55,732 nucleotides of DNA from IMG/VR virus record IMGVR_UViG_3300020450_000030, positions 1-55,732 of that record, one strand, 5' to 3'. Under the pieces are notes generated by a model. The model was not told the origin of the DNA and made no database searches. It saw only the letters and a list, made by a program, of their open reading frames with translations. This DNA comes from a virus. Each line of letters starts with the position of its first letter. Position 1 is the stretch's first letter. Shown here piece after piece: positions 45,701-49,326 of the stretch. The translations under genes were made by a program, and so were the position numbers.

Positions 45701-46694
45701 CTTTTGGTGGATATTCAAATCTATAATTACTACCATTGACGTTAGTTGAGATGCTAGTAAGTTCACCCTGATCATTTACTCGTGCAAAACCTTCCGCACC
45801 ACTACCAAAAGAAGGAACAGGTGCCTCTATAGAGAATAATGATAAGAATCTACCGTTTGTAGGTGCGGTTTCAAATATGAAGTCTGCACCATCAATAAAG
45901 TAATCTACTTTAGGTATTAATAATCTTTTATCATAGATTGCAATTACATACTCATCAACAATGGGTTCATATGCTTGTCCATTACGTGTTATTCTAAACT
46001 GTGTCTTACCTTCACCAAAAGAGTTTGAAATATTATCAAGCGGAATAATTTGATTTTCTACAAAACCATCTAGGTATGTAATAAATGTGTTTATAGCATC
46101 ATCAGAAGGAATCTTTGTACGAGGAGCAGTAGTAAATGATATTTGAGATCCAGCTACATTATAATCAACGCCAGGTGTCAATACTTCTCCATACACCTTT
46201 ACGATCAAGTGTTGTGGACTAGGAGGTACAATAGGATTATCTTGAGATACTAAGTTGAATAGATTTGTAGTACCATCAAAGAGATTAATAGGACTAAAAA
46301 GATTTACCCACTTTAATTTTACCTGGTCATATGAAATGCCAGGTGAAAGTGCAATGTTTGGAGAACTGGTTGTCCTCTCATAGTAGATAACCTCATTACC
46401 TATGAGGATAGATCCAGACTCTTCTAAGAACTGGTCAATTGATTCTACAACAATATTACTACTTGTAGCAGTAATTGGTTCTACTAATTTTGTTTTACCA
46501 TCTAATATACCTACGTCTAACCTATCAATGTCAAGGTATCCTAAAAAATTATTGAGAATATTCTGTCCAAGACCAGTCTTCTCTTGAGATTGATAGTAAT
46601 ACTCAAGAAATCTATTGAACAGAGGATAGTCAGACTCTACAAACTCTGGAGTCTGGGCAACAATTGCCTGTGAGACTTTATTAATATTTGTCAT
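24777..46694 (-). CDS. gp7: 7305-residue gp7-like baseplate wedge protein with massive modular insertions
   Basis: The gene occupies the gp7 position, directly after gp6. Three segments resemble the C-terminal part of T4 gp7: PEFVESDYPLFNRFLEYYYQ (about 15-60), DFYSAKGTSFSIAYLFKLLY (698 on; T4 DFYSTKGIEASYKFLFKVLY), and SEWKEILIKNVHPASFKVFG (His3575; T4 SRWKSDVIRFVHPVGFGF). Other modules, approximate: GxGY/GGGGxGAxA repeats (311-600, 1135-1335); a YHYH-like domain (1425-1535); an EF-hand loop (1611-1622); a propeller-like region (1835-2205); LamG-like domains (2205-2440, 4220-4420); a cupredoxin-like fragment without ligands (2958); eleven YPR repeats (4600-5745); a jelly-roll-like domain (6335-6550); and FDGxxTxF hairpin motifs near both ends. 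T4 gp7 is about 1032 residues. The baseplate role is inferred from motifs and order. The frame is open throughout, with no frameshift seen. Confidence 0.72.
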   Translation of the reverse strand: MTNINKVSQAIVAQTPEFVESDYPLFNRFLEYYYQSQEKTGLGQNILNNFLGYLDIDRLDVGILDGKTKLVEPITATSSNIVVESIDQFLEESGSILIGNEVIYYERTTSSPNIALSPGISYDQVKLKWVNLFSPINLFDGTTNLFNLVSQDNPIVPPSPQHLIVKVYGEVLTPGVDYNVAGSQISFTTAPRTKIPSDDAINTFITYLDGFVENQIIPLDNISNSFGEGKTQFRITRNGQAYEPIVDEYVIAIYDKRLLIPKVDYFIDGADFIFETAPTNGRFLSLFSIEAPVPSFGSGAEGFARVNDQGELTSISTNVNGSNYRFEYPPKVSISTQTGSGGAAQALVNGIKGITLLSGGKGYSDTNPPVVQIESPTKTGSTQATLKATVENGSVTSVELTGSGSGYTFTPRITFRQPGGATLATPTISNGSVVGGLTVVNAGFGYSTPPKIYVDPPMGSNPITASFEAVLASDGTIASINTINLGQGYTVVPRVAIVDPVGAQVLQTVVDGDGRVIRIDVLDGGNGYDEVPSVYIVDNRVDATGRYAGGTGATATAAIFNGSITDINVNTFGSGYTAANPPSVVIQAPPSAEASAEIGLNEVTGFKVNQKGSGYNKAQFIGCARAASGIVEYTEDGNAVFSNNTTATSAVIDKEVKCLDALFVKRLLDKYTEQFLPDVPELDYTKIDVRTAIKTIKDFYSAKGTSFSIAYLFKLLYGETVSISYPKDQIIKPSAATWSIDTILRATKVSGLSTDIQDGLLIQEADIADSNVKQASALVENYISIKTSTVEIFELVLSEETINGTFTVPYKTKLAEPLNATDSIITVDSTIGWPERNGEFVIGSGATTELVQYKEKSLNQFIECTRSVNGVVEDWDSATEVSSNFQVFINKGTSQEVVMNVVGIVDAQQTTLTDTGSYYLQGDKLTVSKLGGTGTSPLLTTWLYNVKKLITVSGITFGGVNNQSATVTCANNHGLLVGDQVTVYGANPIIYNGTFTVTSRDSETVFQYSLPQPASIIPQGNILVSVDLNKGKSDTSTILNAIGPYTTNIQNSFFNDNYTYVASTGIPNYSIGPFPGSALLPGNQRKLNRFPTLPTTISTKNSIIAGPIGTWVNGVSVWSYKSTQSKTFGAITSIAITNAGQGYDAASPPVITISGGGGTGAAASVVVNGSISEITVTEGGSGYTSSPLVSIVGGGGSGAAATAIITKGSVSRILINSGGTGYTSQPSITIVGGGGTGAAGTASVRGPINTVNITNGGTSYTSAPNVSLSSGSGAVAQPIVQNGRIISIAIISAGSGYTTAPEVSIQGVGFGAVARATIDTDGENAGRVTSITIINRGIEYVQGTTLINMTSVGQGAIFTPSVFQWTYNLQATSILDAAKGGVFEGYNNQYGGEYAHISNPQKLRFILGDNLQEATVGTITEQETQLAHSPIIGWAFDGNPIYGPYGYTDPTNQSSEITRLRTSYRLKTALVQSETNPTPVRTAGPLLSNEAAGNFVEDYEYVFNLGDLDQYNGRFCKTPDYPTGRYCYFVTIDATEAGNPEFPYVLGPSFNSVVDSWNLSTSAVQQNIPEGVVRYRDPYENVDIDVERAPNASTNALTTENGEILLFDPEDTNRDGQIDAEEQSLPNLGQLFEESPLQLFDYFPKVRFDSKVDIEVETTNKFEDANVTGFTIENAGTSYQVNDRLVFDNAGTGGDGASARVSRIRGESVSAYTFESISGNNFGVLTTSNPHNLSAGDSIFVDYTPVMDNTNKQFTVRQYRGIEEIQITQTGSGYSSDIPPTIIIDSGTGKDGELQAVVSSVGSIDTVSIINSGSGYATNPRVILSHPQIFKKADYYLSFINNNDYVKVNDVKVNTNKEVFICGKTKDASGNVVAFVSKLSATGVKEWSKTLELSSGLNYAEFNSLFVDGNDIWVVGINKPNTSILNAYNPDIILCKYTQAANGLSATLAFQKAYAGISGGTRADNISIIKKYSDTRYLIGGYTNTNSANPDDAFIASIDTSGNFAIKRKFASANKSERITDIICNGSDVYFCMETASTVGSPDVDVAVGKCQIGINAITVEWINTYASSLHSMINTSIAIDEFNEIYINATCRQKANDTDRDSIWVGKIDSTGALLWNYRYLTPGRDVTSAGKSAIDLFGDLNIAFTRDNNTNEYKTLDVLKIGYDGTIKNHTTTEFDADNIEGLQAHSLDVDTSGDVHVFGQTFWNRNEFVIPFTGSALTDTTGHYTASLTSTSDSFSYDTSGGWGKILGATTAAPSVWTNTNIKFAGTDLGQKLAGDWTLEFFIFKDATNSNVFSQPKETLFAIGDASVSTGGLHLYYDQSSAGPSGPLSMTITNSTTSINSAGSSLTSSQTNLYADNTWQAIAVTKSGDTFKAYVNGIEVLTGTISGTSLGAKDLYIGNIPGANGTLGQFRSNEQGQFHIDHLRLRNRAVTPTVPSDILALPTAGAYGLTIDWVDDAWFTDHMSRYDYIDYAGFGLKSDKNADAVRLGDQGKKPNSGVSFVRTAVSPVTGSPLTININGYPLGDAGYQSLDFDDSTTTMSEDTETITHVQDIWSSRTATVPSPGSQKLQVTAVVKDRYYFKVTPTVKIDNVQELTINQAFNFSVGSKLVLKNDSGQFVNSGYIIRKDDANNKLYLAVNNNAWSNDLTTGQLSTEQFNEQSNYGITGDIPNDINEISNYTFAEINNQTPGTFIINLDSFDLDGTIADIPATISLTAAGTGYPNSGDSIPTTTTNGEATGLIVNYTASGGVIQSIQIGNAAGSGYLVGDEVVVSGGNGDAKFSINSCTGNLDSFATFKPYADADYSVRIDQVSGSSAYIVGSVVTIGAGNISFNADYSQATISGLTGVLKITLVANLTKILQATAVANSDEVYVITDTSHYLDKGDMVYIDGNPSQTLSGVVYDEYDGAFAVERVVSPLEFTYKLKSNALTAPATSASAVSVFIKSPTLKMYYGHQYLFDLSHSSMAGGNLSFAKDNLYKLEYSFNSIERVGTPGVTGGGQPTPTVKLKVDRDIVTNISYYFDPSRTGNDSPVVAGSYLDVVDSPYNGTFEISSVAGATITKGADILKFPLANEPEGAATISQASYQTSSLKAVGAIGDVRIVNPGGFYTKLPIVSGITSSRQIERVQINAPGTEYAVGTYNGVPISGDGEGGFVQITVADGTDAQGSTIPGQISNVVVTSPGKNYTTAIIDINAIPGILGSGLTGSGAELVVVIPSAGTGASVFTKGANVGKIKKLKNNNFGYDYPHDYTLRPEISFPINAQLTSTSILDSITITDPGTGYSQAPAVVVTGGGGSGAIAEATIKNGRLDVIIVKDPGAGYSSTPAVNLRSSFNYVVNLDLGLLQFAFPHGIQNGAAVTLNVVDTGDGAEFPLSAGAVGRLNGNTTYYAIAGTANSLEDDQLKLAITATNAELGDALSFSNAGTGRQQVLTESFGGAAEANVITSTFLEGELVYQGDSLATATAQGFVSTNSGWQVGPRILKIVDYTGEFSANSRITGVISKSSGIITDLKIARGVLEIGSITKTTGQFIDDVGKPSEIIQKIQDSYYYQDFSYAVKSSTSISEWKEILIKNVHPASFKVFGELNLNEYGFIPNKETFFSLTKSVELAQEAIVPNIQNFALVEPVYTAFNNTEVLFRQKRLTSSENILTSVVQRIDDISNLFDGERTSFPLQVDQTNIVANANQLMIVLNGVVQTPGTAFSIQQDSIVFVEPPQPPASVKYVNVTINLIPTVDLEFTNISGIFPRVGNVVVGTSTNARLTVTKVTGNTVTGFITQGNFLLPTAAGGGGELCTVSATGFSANIATRTVDVGIQNITTGNFPDTADVTAGTVFTGATSGATLTLTNVVGVVISGTVTAGQFQTNEIITATLAGGASFSGTTYSVSGGVQSGGLFIFGETVTNFEGDTARVEQVNLQTGQETPLAQLRYTIGLSTTSIEVVKYQTDNSAADEVVPAGTFTAGVNYQFGSEIVKVNVITQNTNSTTLTVTRAQNGTTAVSHQENVPVYGTDISVTNQLTLSKTAGTYQSTPGLFDIQLNDYIIAAQSGVVAQVTASSVYQDPTTNEFIGQVDISPGSSFFGLLFNRITSQTYPNVVLDNIANSQVNIVDFTDNNTPFNENFPSTEQINNYVIPYDNASGDLAENEDIRNYKIEYGNANGDFNSAEDAKIRKLTFKNQKGTGFFVAGQTIRIGSVLEGEGTKAEVVGYSQARKTVYLGKIGRCQYNGQDIHAITFAGNAQISTAGSKFGNSSLLLDGTGDYVNIASSSEFAWGTNAFTLEFWFNPGSGAISGTATLLDQRENATEVAVRVYLEAAQIRYNVNGSDLVTSGATTVNNNTWYHLAIVRSSTTTKLWLNGAEVGTGTDSSNFAAKPIRVGADYAGSNEFEGYIDELRVSTTNRYTSAFNVATGIHQGDTNSKLLVHFDGSNGQTYTEDWSGFVTPAIGDEFNNDSILATSRTTGAPAGFVGRTHRYLNAADHILINKELIKAESLYIMKQVYPAHTVKGGDSVQLARLEVLIQALIDDLRNGSNSHIWNTAASYVNRTTNPVSIQTGTIEDDVPQEIFATEIVEKISKFVINNVPWDIQDTSHSFVQIYDGTLKDSDYPTAVNFTPTGATYNAATGDMVITSNSHNLLSPREITATDAGYTATTGVLTITSNGHNLQTGDRIKLKPNSITMTCTSDGNTVSQSYPRPDDPAAQGWMEVTRIDANNFSINVGKSPTVNYTILDATYDGQTGFMTMNIGDNDLRTAWKYTPEGAAYNPSTGVMTITIANHGFYVGDRVMFDVYSLVFTCAQDSNATDHPYPRLTDPYYNKWLAISNVTTNTFDVNVGTSSNTTTHTFQYALPNSMVRSGETLRLSKDAVSFTCSQDNFRTIHSYPRTDDPGYNTSLPIWTNGTNLTATNAIYDQTTGDMVITIPSHGLTTDDEVRIELNSLTFTCTKDGNKTTHSYPRATDPAAQRWLRITAKTDDTITVNVGIGALKDQYVHTFLSALENGIAKRNNTITVNIGKSPTVAYTPTGGTYNATTGALELTIGNHSLPAPTTHTVTNANYVPSTGIMTLTIAGHNFSNGEKIKIADNSLTFTCAQDGNNTNHTYPRSTDAVSNKWIPISNVTTNTFDVQVLDNIPSTNVTAHTFVSATSGGVSKANSTIKLAPNSLIFTCTQDSNATEHLYPRPEQDRHTATTGTSYNPVTGVMTVTTANAHGLRTGSPIMFQDGSLTFTCAEDNNATLHPYPRSTDYASDRWLFVASVPTTTTFTVNVLDKIPSTNTTTHTFVSAIKGGIIEGDPLVAQAVPIDAVSGTTITINALDGYTPSNTTSHTLSGVVSNQYTPNNATYDATTGVMELTFATTNFTPTNATYNPTTGDMVLTIGSHTLKVGDTVRIQPNSITFTCTLDGNTAQKTYPRAQSNDYAYQYDLTVTDETATTITVNVNGDGTPISDLSAHTFVSASTNAVQHGHQIKEYERIKLADGAVTFSCSMDGNSSNKAYPRATDPISGKYMEVFNVDYNKLSINVGKSPLRKFTPTHAEYNPTTGFMTLTIGRHNLRRGTAVKIATNSITFRCALDDYATDHSYPRTTDPNYNTAVTITDVTDDTITVQTLASTPSTNTSNHIFVSATADAITTGGNYSHTFVSATTNGITRALVQTGGNYEHKFVSGLANGVSTGGNYVHTFVSATSNGIDVAGDSVIISDNSLSFTCTKDGNATIHTYPRSTDPASAQVLPITAHTTNTFTVNVGASKADDQYTHTFSTSAANAVTKVFYSLSDCSDVITTQTNLVSIFTDALGNAILASPTDHLATVTSVSPAAEFVGGRVNGFKEIPFPVSYHDGTSDLIYTNQIDVDGQYRFRDAAYLIRQNASVIVDKAAFDMLQRYPDLVLDLPGNNNGLSDAGTLQKKTDLTSLVQAIANDIENGGNARTVEAAGFYLGNSNEIRRVRLEVVQTIFAHDRLAIYIKQAITGDLTYDNTNDIITGDWDITGNGVANYFDGVKTEVDNLITTINDMIAPTNNDFAIGGDRLYFNRKYIAEESTGLTSTEFTYELNGVSYNAYSYPGSGDGTEVQRQGNLSDILIAIISDLQTGGQNSTITALETYLDANLQVITVEEEMGAFIYSIEQVGVIGEHALNNILYDFNSGFTLPTGYSALKTDETAYRDTETPTSISTVITRFRELIKIAVDFLGPAKLAGRSAAKHILYNYNYYKEEITQQVNTQFGTGQWSYDDFLTNITDDLVHDIITTDLTDKQTAYEVTLTSIIGNFRVGEVIHSSNGAYAEVLEWNEDTSFLVIGAFVGTQWGNGNTLVGRTSKAVGVVNAVGSAYDWYNKPTNVQTIAHARTLTSNITGQIPGINLFTNPEALASDWTPTEATIVNNSIAAPDLTITSEKIVPSTNLALHTLNRDHSLTAFETFDSGTVKFDTTNETFDTGAASASATQTFTFSAFIKAGGYTSVRFQMALDEGTSAVQRIFFDLNLTTGTIGSVFTPQGGITNDAAGVVPLGNGWYRAFITTTFSFGFTTLSNKIIINNAAGSQNYAGNGTDGIYVWGVKLTKSALDPYQSGDGTVFFSDNEYNIKQYALNTLQTYMQQALNNTLTVPSPNAGFFSYYSASDAANYDVKSIGHIIRYNLDIIRNQIKTGTYYTQITSQNGIKVPTKLFGVRSLPVGLSGGINNADYAYGLSSNVYGEIESILENSGKVVQVYQRFRIDGDITDGPYTMNETVQKQGNASVNGVVYGFFEDENYKYLDVKITAGPWAITDNIVGSNNSTTAQISAIESRIHIIDLQGDFTDNIPFKGYTSGETAQPAGSFLKNEAAVTDNTGGTLTVDTATLTGSFEVNSVVYPESSRQFLDVIKYDGLELKVGAKIASTGYIRLGISIISSLATFQVGNRLYKIANGVQDLNTYAIITGVDIANNFIYAIEFQGTLTNGDQIGDYGVGSFPQGYAVITTKITQAGSASATVQDIKTVGTLKRVYLSDVAGVFDINDAIKSIDNYKAVISSKGDLKARVKRSFKGFDGVQTTFDLSQNNGTSYLPDPAGHLLIFINGILQPPGATNAYTAFSNQIQFTEAPDLGASFTGFYVGKLRQLDDISFEFDSLRQSFNLKRNDVFYSLTLTDGVQSSSIRPENNIICSLNGVIQEPGIGFEIVGSRIIFSEIPRVGSTFVAFSYVGSEADVDAAEIVPPVEPGDDIRIQGETEDRTVAVIESSNSLITFDYLGSVFGQDAIATAQLTTGFIKQVQVTSGGSGYTTRPTVRVDSISGFEGNIKALVGVGGVTLSNTGTGYQNPDIAVETVVPDDYVAPDLSQYGEEVVDPEIIT
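29455..32875 (-). repeat. array of eleven YPR-motif coding repeats in the gp7-like giant
   Basis: The protein repeats a unit of roughly 80-110 residues. The core is S-[IL]-T-F-T-C-x2-D-x-N-x-T-x-H-x-Y-P-R-x-T-D-P, with one cysteine per copy. It is followed by a VTxxTFTVNVG strand and an xTHTFVSAxxxGV hairpin, and preceded by a YNPTTGxMxLTIxxHxL strand. I count eleven cores. Copies are clearly homologous but diverged, unlike a recent tandem duplication. I do not recognise a named family. Confidence 0.85.
42690..43290 (-). repeat. GxGY/GGGGxGAxA repeats in the gp7-like giant (second block)
   Basis: There are four to five units of about 40 residues of the form GxGYxSxPxVxIxGGGGxGAxAxAxIxxGxVxxIxxxxG. 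A related block lies at about 44880-45760, and isolated copies occur near 36720-36890 and at the C-terminus. They are probably a stacked beta structure. Confidence 0.8.
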
Positions 46695-46702
46695 TTAACC
46701 TG

Positions 46703-48691
46703 TTAGGCTACCGCAACTAATGTTGGTGTTTGGTCGAACACTGTTGGACTCAAACTATTTAGTGGGATTGAGGGAGGTGGTGCAGTTCCAATTGGAGAAA
46801 TTGTCACTTCTGGACTTACTAAGTTAATAATAGTGCCTGGTGTGGAGGCAGGTATCGTTGAACTGTTAGCAGGTATGAATTGAATTGGCAATGATAATCC
46901 TGTTGGTAATCCTGCAGGATCGCTTACAGAACCCGCACCAGTTGTTGAATCTGTAATTGTTATACCAGTGGTTGCAATATTTGAACCTGTTCCAATAATA
47001 GCAATAGGACCAAAGGCAATTTCTCCTGTGTCATAGTTGACAGTTCCTGCATTTTGGTTTGTAAATACCTTTCTTGTACCTGTATTATAGAACGTTCTAA
47101 GATTTCCATATCCATCATCTTCAAATTGTTGATCAACACCTGGTCTATCTGCTGAACGGAACTGTCCAGATAATAGAATTGGTTCTTTTGCACCATCTAT
47201 AGAAAGAGATGACTTACTTGGTGCAGAGTTATAAAGGGCAGAACCAGTAGATATTGTATATGTGTTAGTTTGATTGGTTACAGGTAAAATATATCTCAAT
47301 AGAGTAACCTGTAGAGATACGTCTGTAATGGCGTTATTTGACAGTGTAATCGCCTTCTCGTACGCTTGTGATCTAAATGTACTATTGAAGTTGTTTATCT
47401 GAGTTTGTGTTGCCCATTGACTAATTGCAGTCTGCACATTTGTTTTAATTGTAGATGTGTCAGAACTACTACCAGTATCGTATGAAACAAACACCTTAGT
47501 ATAGATGTATAAGTTCTCTGGGTCAATGATTACAGGGTCAATAGATGCCATTGCATACTTTCTTAAGTCCGATGCAATGTTCTTTTTAGTTTGATCGTTC
47601 AATGTAGCACCTGTAGCAGTTTTAACTGCAACAAACACTTTACCGTAAACAGGAGGATTCAATGAGTCTCCACCGTATGCCACCACTGCATCTGCGTTAG
47701 GATACACCTTCTTAGTTAGAATAGCGTAATCTCCTGCAGTCACAGCACGGTATTGTGATGAATAGAACCTTGGAGCGTTATATTTGATAGACTCAATGGT
47801 CTCAGCAGCACTTCCGTTTTGAGAACGTGCTACTCTTGTCATTGTTATAGCAGAAACAGGATAACTTTGTGCAAGTGTATCCGTCATTCTACCTACGTAT
47901 GAGAACCTATCTACGTCATTTGCCTCTTCACCAGAGGTGACAAGATACTCAAGAAGGACAACTTCACCATCTTTGAGTGCTCTACCTACGGAATCATCAC
48001 CAAATTTCACCTCATACCGCATATCTTCACCCTCAGAAAGGAAGTATACCCTTGTAGATGCGGTAAGTCCTGTGATTGTATCCACTAAATTGTATAAATC
48101 AGAGGTTGTTGATGATTCATTTGCCTTTACTCTTACAGAAAGTGTGGTAATGTCCGCATCTTCTGAAGGAACTTTATAATTTTGTGTCGCAAATGTGTTT
48201 ACAACATACTGAAATGTGACAACAGATCCTTCTTTTAGTATAAGATTGTTAAAAGTTGCGATACCAGTTGTGGAATTTACCTCAGCAGTGGTATCAGACA
48301 TCACATTCCATACATAATTACCTCCAGTTGCCACTGCACCTTTCTTAAGTGTGACTGTAGAAGGGTATGATCCGCTACTTTGTATGGTTTGTACCTGTAT
48401 GTTTACAGTTGCTTGACTCGCTTGTATAGATCTTGGTACATAATTTAAAAGTTTTGCTATATTAACTACATTATCTCTAACAGTAGAGGAGGGAAGGAAT
48501 GCCTCATTCATTGCCATGTTAGCATTGAATGAACTATAGTAAGTATTATATGACAGTACATCAATCAAATAGTTCAATGTAGCACCATCAAACTCATAAT
48601 CTGTGAATTCTTTTCGAGTTCGTAGATAAGATTTGATTGACGCTTTTATGTCATTGAAGTCTAGTGCTGTTAAATTATTTGGAGTTGCCAT
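46703..48691 (-). CDS. gp6: gp6-like baseplate wedge protein
   Basis: This 662-residue protein is essentially the length of T4 gp6 (660). The N-terminus (LDFNDIKASIKSYLRTRKEF, DYEFDGATLNYLIDVLSYNT, YYSSFNANMAMNEAFLPSST) is the conserved gp6/gpJ-type baseplate segment, followed by RDNVVNIAKLLNYVPRS and RFYSSQYRAVTAGDYAILTKKVYPNADA. gp6 forms the inner ring that links the baseplate wedges, with gp7 and gp25. Its ATG shares one base with the gp25 stop (TAATG), and it ends 8 bases before the gp7-like ATG, with AGG-type Shine-Dalgarno sequence in that gap. The tail after residue 560 is Pro/Ser/Thr-rich, with no recognised domain. Confidence 0.92.
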   Translation of the reverse strand: MATPNNLTALDFNDIKASIKSYLRTRKEFTDYEFDGATLNYLIDVLSYNTYYSSFNANMAMNEAFLPSSTVRDNVVNIAKLLNYVPRSIQASQATVNIQVQTIQSSGSYPSTVTLKKGAVATGGNYVWNVMSDTTAEVNSTTGIATFNNLILKEGSVVTFQYVVNTFATQNYKVPSEDADITTLSVRVKANESSTTSDLYNLVDTITGLTASTRVYFLSEGEDMRYEVKFGDDSVGRALKDGEVVLLEYLVTSGEEANDVDRFSYVGRMTDTLAQSYPVSAITMTRVARSQNGSAAETIESIKYNAPRFYSSQYRAVTAGDYAILTKKVYPNADAVVAYGGDSLNPPVYGKVFVAVKTATGATLNDQTKKNIASDLRKYAMASIDPVIIDPENLYIYTKVFVSYDTGSSSDTSTIKTNVQTAISQWATQTQINNFNSTFRSQAYEKAITLSNNAITDVSLQVTLLRYILPVTNQTNTYTISTGSALYNSAPSKSSLSIDGAKEPILLSGQFRSADRPGVDQQFEDDGYGNLRTFYNTGTRKVFTNQNAGTVNYDTGEIAFGPIAIIGTGSNIATTGITITDSTTGAGSVSDPAGLPTGLSLPIQFIPANSSTIPASTPGTIINLVSPEVTISPIGTAPPPSIPLNSLSPTVFDQTPTLVAVA

Positions 48692-49110
48692 TATTCGGGT
48701 CTCTTAAGTACGAATGACACAGTTTCAACTAGAGGTTGCCCTACTATAACATATTCAATAGTGACATTAAATCCATTTGCACCTGGTTGTTCTACCACAG
48801 CAAGGTTTTCAATGGTAATTCTTGGTTCATGCTGTCCCACAGTATTTAGGATATCATCCCTAATAGCGTCTGCTGTGAAACCATCCATAGGTTCAAACAA
48901 TAATTGCCTAATTCCAGAACCTATCTGGGGTTGGAAAAGTTTCTCACCAGGTTGTGTCAACACAAGATTCTTTAATGACTGCTTGATAGCTTGGTCATTG
49001 GAGACTGCTGAGACATCTTGAGTAAATGGATTTCTTGCAAAGTCTACTTTTATATCTTTAAAAGCACGACTAAGGTTGACATCCTTTCCTCCTAGTGATT
49101 TTAACGCCAT
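48691..49110 (-). CDS. gp25: gp25-like baseplate wedge protein
   Basis: This 139-residue protein carries the gp25/GpW-like fold signature: KDIKVDFARNPFTQDVSAVS, AIKQSLKNLVLTQPGEKLFQP, IGSGIRQLLFEPMDGFTADAI. gp25 binds gp6 and nucleates sheath assembly on the baseplate; homologues serve type VI secretion systems and contractile injection systems. The length is typical (T4 132). The start overlaps the end of a 37-codon upstream gene by 10 bases, so expression is probably coupled. It leads the 25-6-7 late operon. Confidence 0.92.
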   Translation of the reverse strand: MALKSLGGKDVNLSRAFKDIKVDFARNPFTQDVSAVSNDQAIKQSLKNLVLTQPGEKLFQPQIGSGIRQLLFEPMDGFTADAIRDDILNTVGQHEPRITIENLAVVEQPGANGFNVTIEYVIVGQPLVETVSFVLKRPE

Positions 49111-49214
49111 TTGCTAAGTGGTTTTACATCCTTTTCTTTTTGTTTAGGATACTCACTAATCAGTGTTTTGCCACTTTTGACAAATTCTTCACTTTTATCG
49201 ACTTTTACGACCAT
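49101..49214 (-). CDS. 37-residue lysine-rich peptide upstream of gp25
   Basis: Translation from the ATG at 49214 gives MVVKVDKSEEFVKSGKTLIS then EYPKQKEKDVKPLSKWR. A good Shine-Dalgarno (GAGG, 5 bases before ATG) and a late promoter (49235-49242) lie just upstream, and the end overlaps the gp25 start by 10 bases. These signals make it likely to be translated although it is short. It could be a real small protein or a leader peptide that sets gp25 translation. No family is recognised. Confidence 0.6.
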   Translation of the reverse strand: MVVKVDKSEEFVKSGKTLISEYPKQKEKDVKPLSKWR

Positions 49215-49234
49215 ATTTACCTCGATCCTAAAAG

Positions 49235-49242
49235 TATTTATG
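49235..49242 (-). promoter_or_regulatory. late-type promoter (CATAAATA) for the gp25-gp6-gp7 operon
   Basis: The minus strand reads TAGCATAAATACTTTT, 20 bases before the ATG of the 37-residue gene and directly after the TAG of the 27-residue gene. It matches the T4-family late promoter TATAAATA at seven of eight bases. Confidence 0.72.
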
Positions 49243-49326
49243 CTACTTATTGAATACTTTTAACTTTGCTAGAATGAAAAGTCCTAAGATTACCCAAAAT
49301 GTGATTTCTAATCCGATGTGATTCAT
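49243..49326 (-). CDS. 27-residue single-span membrane peptide
   Basis: Translation from the ATG at 49326 gives MNHIGLEITFWVILGLF then ILAKLKVFNK. Residues 5-20 are a hydrophobic helix and the C-terminus is basic, the pattern of a small membrane protein with its C-terminus in the cytoplasm. The start overlaps the oxygenase stop by 4 bases (ATGA), indicating coupled translation. The stop codon abuts the late promoter for the gp25 operon. Function is unknown; possibilities include a membrane-modifying peptide of the infected cell. It is far below normal gene-calling length. Confidence 0.55.
   Translation of the reverse strand: MNHIGLEITFWVILGLFILAKLKVFNK

Noticed and set aside
24777-46694. Assembly artefact joining several genes
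   Set aside because: The frame is continuous, composition is uniform, internal modules are related to those of neighbouring proteins, and start and stop fit the operon. It should still be confirmed with long reads.
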